In this document: positions 7,292 to 12,076 of the stretch, piece by piece
How positions within the stretch are numbered: the first letter of the stretch is position 1
How the letters are laid out: each line of letters begins with the position of its first letter
NCBI GenBank assembly: GCA_900545455.1
Contig: UQZF01000072.1
Span: forward strand, 1 to 12,076
Direction of reading: 5' to 3'
Length of the DNA stretch: 12,076 nt
Source of the DNA: an uncultured Eubacteriales bacterium
GTDB lineage: Bacteria; Bacillota; Clostridia; Lachnospirales; Lachnospiraceae
Position numbers and translations under genes: made by a program
Notes under the pieces: generated by a model
What the model saw: the letters and a program-made list of their open reading frames with translations, nothing else
The model's database searches: none
What the model was told of the DNA's origin: nothing

Positions 7292-7322
7292 TTGCATATA
7301 TATTTAGGGATAAAGATATTAT
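7292..7322 (+). promoter_or_regulatory. Weak candidate promoter for ssb; AT-rich typA-ssb divergent region
   Basis: The 298 bp between the typA and ssb starts (7089-7386) hold the typA leader, the typA promoter and, for ssb, only a weak match: TTGCAT (7292-7297), a long 19-bp spacer and TATTAT (7317-7322). T-rich tracts at about 7230-7265 lie upstream and could act as an UP-like or bent element. I see no RNA gene or further ORF with a ribosome site in this stretch. Confidence 0.28.
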
Positions 7323-7386
7323 CAGGCGTACAGTATCGTTGTTTACGGAATACGATGCCGCCAAAAATGAAGGGAGAAACAGAAGA

Positions 7387-8031
7387 ATGCTTGACAAAGT
7401 AATTGAAAACAACAGGGTAACAATCATTGGTGAGGTCGTTTCGGATTTCACCTACAGCCATGAGGTCTTTGGGGAGGGATTCTACATGGTTGACATCGCA
7501 GTGAATCGATTGAGCAACAGTGTCGATATCATACCGCTTATGGTGTCGGAGAGACTCGTCGATGTGACGGAGGATTATCGTGGAATGATTATCGAGGCTA
7601 CAGGGCAGTTCCGCTCGTACAATCGCCATGAAGAGAATCACAACCGTCTTGTGCTTTCCATTTTTGCGAGGGAATTTGCTGTTGCTGAGGAGACGGAGGA
7701 GGCAACCAATACCAATCAGATATTCCTTGACGGATATATCTGCAAGCCGCCTGTTTACAGAAAGACTCCTCTCGGAAGAGAGATAGCTGATATTCTTATT
7801 GCTGTCAATCGTCCATACGGCAAGTCGGACTACATACCTTGCATAGCGTGGGGACGTAACGCAAGATATGCTGCGGGCTTCAAGATTGGTGAACATATCC
7901 GTATATGGGGACGTGTTCAGAGCAGGGAATATACCAAGAAGCTTGATGAGGATACCCAGATTAAGAGAACGGCTTACGAAGTGTCAGTGAGCAAAATTGA
8001 GTGTGTAGATGAGGATGATGAGCAGGAATAA
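7387..8031 (+). CDS. ssb: Single-stranded DNA-binding protein with two OB folds
   Basis: This 214-aa protein probably binds single-stranded DNA. Two related halves are visible: residues about 4-97 (ENNRVTIIGEVVSDFTYSHE ... LSIFAREF) and about 107-207 (NQIFLDGYICKPPVYRKTPLG ... VSKIECV). The second half has the typical SSB pattern with LGREIADILIAVNRPYGKSD and YIPCIAWGRNARYA. The first half is more diverged but keeps the same order of strands. The usual bacterial SSB has one OB fold, so this is a tandem type. The tail is acidic (ECVDEDDEQE) but lacks the canonical hydrophobic DDIPF tip that recruits repair partners. The start is ATG 7387, with AGGGAG 10 nt upstream; a TTG at 7339 is in frame but has no ribosome site. 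The gene stands alone with a terminator after it. It is probably a paralogue beside the housekeeping ssb, but the symbol follows the family only. Confidence 0.83.
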   Translation: MLDKVIENNRVTIIGEVVSDFTYSHEVFGEGFYMVDIAVNRLSNSVDIIPLMVSERLVDVTEDYRGMIIEATGQFRSYNRHEENHNRLVLSIFAREFAVAEETEEATNTNQIFLDGYICKPPVYRKTPLGREIADILIAVNRPYGKSDYIPCIAWGRNARYAAGFKIGEHIRIWGRVQSREYTKKLDEDTQIKRTAYEVSVSKIECVDEDDEQE

Positions 8032-8059
8032 ATATCCTGCGTTGATGAAGGTGGTCGAT

Positions 8060-8101
8060 ACCCCGCAGGCGTTAACGAGTGTCTGCGGGGTTATTTATTT
8101 T
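8060..8101 (+). terminator. Intrinsic terminator after ssb
   Basis: A perfect 9-bp stem, ACCCCGCAG (8060-8068) with CTGCGGGGT (8083-8091), is extended inward by weaker pairs. It is followed by the T-rich tail TATTTATTTT. It lies about 30 nt past the ssb stop and separates ssb from the following operon. Confidence 0.9.
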
Positions 8102-8157
8102 CTGAGGCAATCCGCTATCTTGCACATTTGTCCGTAACGTGTTAATATCTTAATATA

Positions 8158-8184
8158 TTGCCATGATTTGGGCGGATGTATAAT
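8158..8184 (+). promoter_or_regulatory. Promoter of the HAD-nucleotidyltransferase-PLP-lipid kinase operon
   Basis: TTGCCA (8158-8163, five of six to consensus) and a perfect TATAAT (8179-8184) are 15 bp apart, slightly short of the ideal 17. The start would be near 8191, right at the AAGGAGGG ribosome site, so the leader is very short. It follows the ssb terminator, as expected for the head of a new operon. Confidence 0.62.
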
Positions 8185-8203
8185 ATTGTAAGGAGGGCTG
8201 ATT

Positions 8204-8809
8204 TTGAGCGACTATGTTTTTTTGTTCGACCTTGATGCTACAATAACGAAAGCCGAGATACTGCCTGAGATAGCGGTGAAGATAAATAAGGAAAAGCAGA
8301 TGCGGGAGCTTACCGAGAAGACTATGGCGGGGGAGATACCGTTTGACCACAGTTTCCTCGAGAGGGTAAAGCTTCTGTCAGAGATACCGGTAAGTACCGT
8401 AAGAAGCATTATAGCCGGAGTTCCGCTGAATGAGAAGCTGGTTCGGTTCATAAGAGAGAATAAAGAACGATGCTATGTTGTGACAGGCAATCTCGATATA
8501 TGGATTGAGGAGCTTATGACAGAGCTCGGAATGGACGGACACTATTTCTGTTCAAAGGCTTCTGTTGAAAATGATAGAATTGCCAGCGTTGATTATGTCG
8601 TTGACAAGGGCGAGGTTGTAAATGAGTTTAAGGACAGACCTTTTGTGGCTGTAGGTGATGGCAACAATGATGCACAAATGATTGCTGCCGCGGAGGTCGG
8701 AATCGGTTTCGGAGGTGTCAGGGACATTGCACCTGCTGTTTTAAAGTGTGCGACACATGCAACATATTCGGAGGAGAAGTTATGTCAGTTTCTAAGACAA
8801 TTGTTATAA
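8204..8809 (+). CDS. HAD-superfamily phosphatase, SerB-like (subfamily IB)
   Basis: This 201-aa cytoplasmic phosphohydrolase has all four HAD motifs. Motif I is FDLDATIT with nucleophile Asp9 and acid/base Asp11. Motif II is VVTGN (Thr94), motif III is likely Lys135 in VVDKGE, and motif IV is GDGNND with Asp152 and Asp156. A helical cap lies between motifs I and II, as in phosphoserine phosphatase SerB and phosphocholine/phosphoethanolamine phosphatases. The true substrate cannot be read from the sequence. Translation starts at TTG 8204 behind a strong AAGGAGGG at optimal spacing; no upstream ATG competes. The 3' end overlaps the next gene by 28 bp, indicating coupled translation. With two nucleotidyltransferases and a CobD-like enzyme downstream, a phosphorylated amino alcohol or amino acid such as phosphoserine or phosphoethanolamine is a sensible guess. 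Confidence 0.87.
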   Translation: MSDYVFLFDLDATITKAEILPEIAVKINKEKQMRELTEKTMAGEIPFDHSFLERVKLLSEIPVSTVRSIIAGVPLNEKLVRFIRENKERCYVVTGNLDIWIEELMTELGMDGHYFCSKASVENDRIASVDYVVDKGEVVNEFKDRPFVAVGDGNNDAQMIAAAEVGIGFGGVRDIAPAVLKCATHATYSEEKLCQFLRQLL

Positions 8810-9432
8810 GCTGTGCAGGAATGGGGACAAGACTTGGAATAGGTTCCACCAAGGCACTTATCGATATAGATGGCAAGCCGCTTATTATAAGACAGCTTGA
8901 ACTTTTGAAGGACTTTGATGATATCCGCATTGTTGTCGGATACCAGATGGAGAAGGTTATTGAGGTGGTTAATTCATACCGCAAGGATATTTTATTTGTG
9001 TTTAACCATAACTACAGGAATACAGGTACGGGCGGAAGTTTTTCACTTGCCATAAAGCATGCGGCTGATATGGTCGTGTCGCTTGACGGAGATCTTTTGG
9101 TTCACCCGGATGACCTTATGAGAGTGCTTAATTCCGATAAGGAATGCGTGTGTGGGGCGATACCTTGTACGGAAGATCCTATGCTTATGAAGACTCTCAC
9201 GCAGAACGGGCAGATATACGGTGTGGGCTTTTCGAGGGAAGAGGGAGAGTATGAGTGGACGGGACTTGCGCAGGTCAAGACGGCAAGACTCACACCGGGA
9301 GACCATCATGTATGCGATATGATGGTACCGCTTCTTCCGCTGCCTATGGAGCTTATAAGAACAAAAGAGATAGATACTATGTCCGATTATGAGCATGCAG
9401 TTGCCTGGGTTAAGAGCGGATATGCTGACTGA
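8782..9432 (+). CDS. Small nucleotidyltransferase (NTP-transferase fold, sugar- or alcohol-phosphate activating)
   Basis: This 216-aa protein has a Rossmann-like nucleotidyltransferase fold that joins an NTP to a phosphorylated small molecule. Near the N-terminus is the nucleotide-binding loop CAGMGTRLG (residues 11-19), followed by Lys24 in STKALIDIDGKP, which contacts phosphate in the family. The metal-binding element is LDGD (101-104). The length fits a stand-alone catalytic domain of the MobA/LicC/glucose-1-phosphate type without the left-handed helix. Substrate and base are not determined. The start is ATG 8782 with GGAGGAG 5 nt upstream, inside the 3' end of the phosphatase gene. An earlier in-frame ATG at 8746 lacks a ribosome site. 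A second, LicC-like nucleotidyltransferase domain follows 28 bp downstream, so the operon holds two distinct nucleotidylation activities. Confidence 0.86.
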   Translation: MSVSKTIVISCAGMGTRLGIGSTKALIDIDGKPLIIRQLELLKDFDDIRIVVGYQMEKVIEVVNSYRKDILFVFNHNYRNTGTGGSFSLAIKHAADMVVSLDGDLLVHPDDLMRVLNSDKECVCGAIPCTEDPMLMKTLTQNGQIYGVGFSREEGEYEWTGLAQVKTARLTPGDHHVCDMMVPLLPLPMELIRTKEIDTMSDYEHAVAWVKSGYAD

Positions 9433-9460
9433 TAATCGATAAATTTATGGAGGACTTGCA

Positions 9461-11272
9461 ATGCAGGCTGTTATACTTGCTGCCGGAATGGGCAAAAGAC
9501 TTAAGGAACATACAAGTGACAAGACAAAATGTATGGTTAAAATAGGTGGAAAGACCATAATTGAGAGAGGTTTGAGGATTCTTGACGAAAAAGATTTTTC
9601 AAGAATTGTCATTGTGACAGGTTATAAGGGTGACGGACTCACGGCACATGTGGACTCGCTTGGACTTAAGACCCCGGTAGTGTATATCAATAATGATGAG
9701 TATGAGACGACGAGTAACCTCTATTCATTAAACCTTGCAGGGGAGTACCTTAAAGCTGACGATACATTGATAATAGAATCCGACATTCTCTATGAGAGCG
9801 CGGTTGTCGACAGAATATTGAAGTCGGATGAGGAATGCCTTACATTCGTGTCAAGACCTAAGCCGTGGATGGACGGTTCGATTGTGACGCTCGATAAGGA
9901 CGGCTATATTAATGATTTCATAGGTGCCGATAATTTTGCTTTTCAGGACATGGGCAGCTACTATAAGACTGTAAGCATGTACAAGCTCTCGAAAGAGTAT
10001 CTCAATAAGGTATACCTTCCGCTTCTTGCTGCCTATGTGCAGGCATGGGGCAATAAGACACATTATGAGTCTGCGCTCAAGGTTGTTGCATTTAAGGAGC
10101 AGAGGGTGCTGAAGGCACTCGTGCTCGAGAACGAGAAGTGGTACGAGATTAACGATATTCAGGATATTGACATCGCCGAGAGCATATTTGCGGAGGGCGA
10201 TGAGAAGCTGACCAAGTACATGAAGCGCTTCGGCGGTTACTGGAGATACGAGGGAATGTATGATTTCTGCTACCTTGTGAATCCATTCTTCCCGAATCAG
10301 CGTTTTATGGACGAGATGAAGGCTAATTTTGAGACACTCATAAGAGAGTACCCGTCGGGCATGGCTGTCAACAGCCTGCTCGCAGCAAAATATTTTGAGC
10401 TGAGACCTGAGCAGGTGTGCGTCGGCAACGGAACGGCGGAGCTTATCAAGTCGCTCATGGAGAATTTTTCGGGAAACATAGGGCTCATTTATCCGACCTT
10501 TGAGGAGTATCCTCACAGAAAAAAGAAGGAGCAGCTTGTTCCGTTTTGGGTTATCAACGAGGATTTCACCTATACGGTTGACGATATAATGGCTTTTTAC
10601 GAGGGCAAGGACATTCAGGCGATTGTGCTTGTAAATCCTGACAATCCTTCGGGACATTTCATCGTGAGGGATGACATTTTAAGGCTCGAGGAGTGGGCTT
10701 CTGAGAGAGATGTCAGCATAATAGTCGATGAGTCGTTTGTTGACTTTGCGGACATTCCGGAGCAGACACTTCTCACACAGGAGATTATAGACAATCATAA
10801 GAAGCTCATCGTGCTAAAGAGCATATCGAAGTCCTTCGGTGTTCCGGGGCTTCGTCTCGGAATAATCGCGTCCGCGGACGACAAAATGATTGCCGCAATG
10901 AAGAAGGACGTTGCAATCTGGAACATCAACTCTTTTGCGGAATACTATATGCAGATAATCGAGAAGTACAAGGACGATTACGAGGATGCCATGAGACGCT
11001 TCATGGACGTGAGAACAAGGTATCTTAATAAGCTCTCTAAGATTCCCGCACTCAGGGTATTTCCGTCGCAGGCTAACTATGTGATGTGCCACCTTGAGAA
11101 CGGCATGTCATCGAGAAAGCTTGCGGATATTATGCTCAACAAGTACAACATTCTCATTAAGGACCTCTCAACCAAGGAGGGACTTAACGGCGGCAATTAT
11201 ATCCGCCTCTCGGTAAAGACCGACGAGGAGAACGATGTTGTCGTGAGGGTGCTCACGGAGCTGCTTAAATAA
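9461..11272 (+). CDS. Bifunctional LicC-like cytidylyltransferase / HisC-CobD-like PLP-dependent aminotransferase or decarboxylase
   Basis: This is a two-domain fusion of 603 residues. Residues 1 to about 240 form a LicC-like nucleotidyltransferase: AAGMGKR (7-13), SDKTKCMVKIGGK (19-31), a TSNLYSL segment like LicC, metal ligands Asp108 in IESDILYE and probably Asp232 in WYEINDIQD. Residues about 265-603 form a fold-type I PLP enzyme: GNGTAELI (322-329), NPDNPSG with Asn395, Asp423 in IIVDESF, Schiff-base Lys457 in SISKSFGVPGLRLG, and a C-terminal YIRLSVKT arginine. This pattern is close to HisC and to CobD threonine-phosphate decarboxylase. FrbH of FR-900098 biosynthesis has the same domain logic. 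The likely product is a CDP-linked amino alcohol or amino phosphonate, for example CDP-ethanolamine from phosphoserine and CTP. Transaminase and decarboxylase activity cannot be told apart from the sequence. GGAGG lies 7 nt before the ATG. Confidence 0.88.
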   Translation: MQAVILAAGMGKRLKEHTSDKTKCMVKIGGKTIIERGLRILDEKDFSRIVIVTGYKGDGLTAHVDSLGLKTPVVYINNDEYETTSNLYSLNLAGEYLKADDTLIIESDILYESAVVDRILKSDEECLTFVSRPKPWMDGSIVTLDKDGYINDFIGADNFAFQDMGSYYKTVSMYKLSKEYLNKVYLPLLAAYVQAWGNKTHYESALKVVAFKEQRVLKALVLENEKWYEINDIQDIDIAESIFAEGDEKLTKYMKRFGGYWRYEGMYDFCYLVNPFFPNQRFMDEMKANFETLIREYPSGMAVNSLLAAKYFELRPEQVCVGNGTAELIKSLMENFSGNIGLIYPTFEEYPHRKKKEQLVPFWVINEDFTYTVDDIMAFYEGKDIQAIVLVNPDNPSGHFIVRDDILRLEEWASERDVSIIVDESFVDFADIPEQTLLTQEIIDNHKKLIVLKSISKSFGVPGLRLGIIASADDKMIAAMKKDVAIWNINSFAEYYMQIIEKYKDDYEDAMRRFMDVRTRYLNKLSKIPALRVFPSQANYVMCHLENGMSSRKLADIMLNKYNILIKDLSTKEGLNGGNYIRLSVKTDEENDVVVRVLTELLK

Positions 11273-11325
11273 TTATCTACAGGGAAATAATGGATTACGA
11301 ATGTTGTAAAAAGGAGGTCTTTCTT

Positions 11326-12076
11326 ATGAAACGGCTGTTATTTATTTTTAATCCGTGGTCAGGTAAGGCGCATGTCAAGGACCATCTTTTTGAAATTACG
11401 AACGAATTTTCCAAGGCGGGCTACCTTGTCACAGTGTACCCGACGCAGAGGTCAAAGGACTGCTACGATTATATAAAAGAGAACGCGGCGGACTACGACC
11501 TGATAGTGTGCAGCGGAGGCGACGGGACACTCAACGAGGCGGTTGCGGGAATGCTTGACGGAGGAGTGGACAGACCTATGGGCTACATTCCGAGCGGAAG
11601 CACGAACGATTTTGCCTCAAGCCTGCTGATACCTAAGATGGTAACCCACGCGGTGAGTAACATACTTGAGGGCACGGAGTATCTGTGCGATGTCGGCTCG
11701 TTTAACGGGCGCTGGTTTAACTATGTTGCAGCGTTCGGTCTGTTTACCGAGGTGTCCTATGCGACACCACAGCAGCTAAAGAACTCACTCGGACATCAGG
11801 CTTACATAATCGAGAGCGTGAAGAGCTTTGCGAGCCTCAAGGCCTACGAGCTGAAGATTGAAGTTAACGGGGAGGTCTTAGAGGACAAGTTCATATACGG
11901 AATGGTCTCCAATTCCAAGTCTGTCGGAGGCATGAAGGGAATTGCCGGAAAAGAAATTAAGCTTGACGACGGATTATTTGAGGTTATACTAATAAGGGGG
12001 CCGAAGAATCCTGTTGAGTTCCAGACCATGTTCAATGGTTTTATATTTCAGAATGACAACAGTATGGTTAAGCATC
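11326..12076 (+). CDS. Diacylglycerol kinase-family lipid kinase (3' end outside window)
   Basis: The first 250 residues of a DagK/YegS/BmrU-type kinase are visible; the family is about 300 long, so some 50 residues are cut off. It phosphorylates diacylglycerol or a related lipid at the inner membrane face using ATP. Visible motifs are FNPWSGK (8-14), SGGDGTLNEAV (63-73, with the GGDGT nucleotide loop at 64-68) and PSGSTNDFA (89-97), then the beta-sandwich domain with FGLFTEVSY and SNSKSVGGMKG. The start is ATG 11326, with a perfect AAGGAGGT 7 nt upstream. It lies 53 bp after the fusion gene with no terminator between, so co-transcription is likely. Supplying or recycling phosphatidic acid beside a CDP-alcohol pathway suggests phospholipid or glycolipid head-group synthesis. 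No membrane segment is seen. Confidence 0.93.
   Translation, partial: MKRLLFIFNPWSGKAHVKDHLFEITNEFSKAGYLVTVYPTQRSKDCYDYIKENAADYDLIVCSGGDGTLNEAVAGMLDGGVDRPMGYIPSGSTNDFASSLLIPKMVTHAVSNILEGTEYLCDVGSFNGRWFNYVAAFGLFTEVSYATPQQLKNSLGHQAYIIESVKSFASLKAYELKIEVNGEVLEDKFIYGMVSNSKSVGGMKGIAGKEIKLDDGLFEVILIRGPKNPVEFQTMFNGFIFQNDNSMVKH

Noticed and set aside
7252..7896. 214-aa minus-strand ORF opposite ssb
   Set aside because: It lies almost wholly opposite a well-supported gene, has no ribosome site or recognisable domain, and extends into poly-T DNA.
8746..8781. Earlier ATG for the small nucleotidyltransferase
   Set aside because: It lacks a ribosome site and adds 12 residues ahead of the usual beta-strand start; ATG 8782 has GGAGGAG at 5 nt.
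9851..10657. 268-aa minus-strand ORF opposite the fusion gene
   Set aside because: It is a shadow of a gene whose two domains have intact motifs; the translation shows no family pattern.
1..12076. Defence system, prophage, insertion sequence or CRISPR array
   Set aside because: No transposase, integrase, phage structural gene, Cas gene or regular spaced repeats were found. AddA is housekeeping recombination machinery here.

Overview
The window reads as a chromosomal segment of an anaerobic, low-to-moderate GC Firmicute, most likely a Lachnospiraceae member of the Roseburia/Eubacterium/Butyrivibrio kind. The grounds are strong AAGGAGG-type ribosome sites, AT-rich intergenic DNA with TTGACA/TATAAT-like promoters, an AddA-type recombination nuclease, a Csp-like cytoplasmic subtilase and a tandem-OB SSB. 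This assignment is an inference from gene content. No rRNA, tRNA, CRISPR array, transposase or phage gene was seen.

Layout. (1) 1-2138, +: 3' part of addA, helicase/nuclease subunit A, cut by the left edge. (2) 2236-3174, +: an XRE-type HTH regulator with a long helical, TPR-like C-terminal part. Behind it, on the opposite strand, a perfect Shine-Dalgarno sequence opens an 18-codon hydrophobic peptide ORF (3214 to 3158). It has a plausible promoter, and a 14-bp-stem inverted repeat lies just upstream. Together these resemble an RRNPP (Rgg/PlcR-like) regulator-pheromone pair. (3) 3422-5209, +: an S8 subtilase with an intact Asp/His/Ser triad and an odd translation start. (4) A bidirectional terminator, then typA/bipA on the minus strand (5250-7088), with a small upstream ORF overlapping its start. 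(5) 7387-8031, +: a tandem-OB single-stranded DNA-binding protein ending in a clear terminator.

(6) 8204 to the right edge, +: a compact operon with its own promoter. It holds a SerB-like HAD phosphatase, a small nucleotidyltransferase, a 603-aa fusion of a LicC-like cytidylyltransferase with a HisC/CobD-like PLP enzyme, and a diacylglycerol-kinase-family lipid kinase that runs off the window. The set suggests synthesis of a CDP-activated amino-alcohol head group (for example CDP-ethanolamine from phosphoserine, or a phosphonate analogue) for a lipid or surface polymer. The fusion recalls FrbH of FR-900098 biosynthesis.

The two most interesting points are the candidate regulator/peptide system at 2236-3316 and the predicted head-group operon at 8204-12076. 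Both rest on reading the sequence and on family knowledge. No database search was run.
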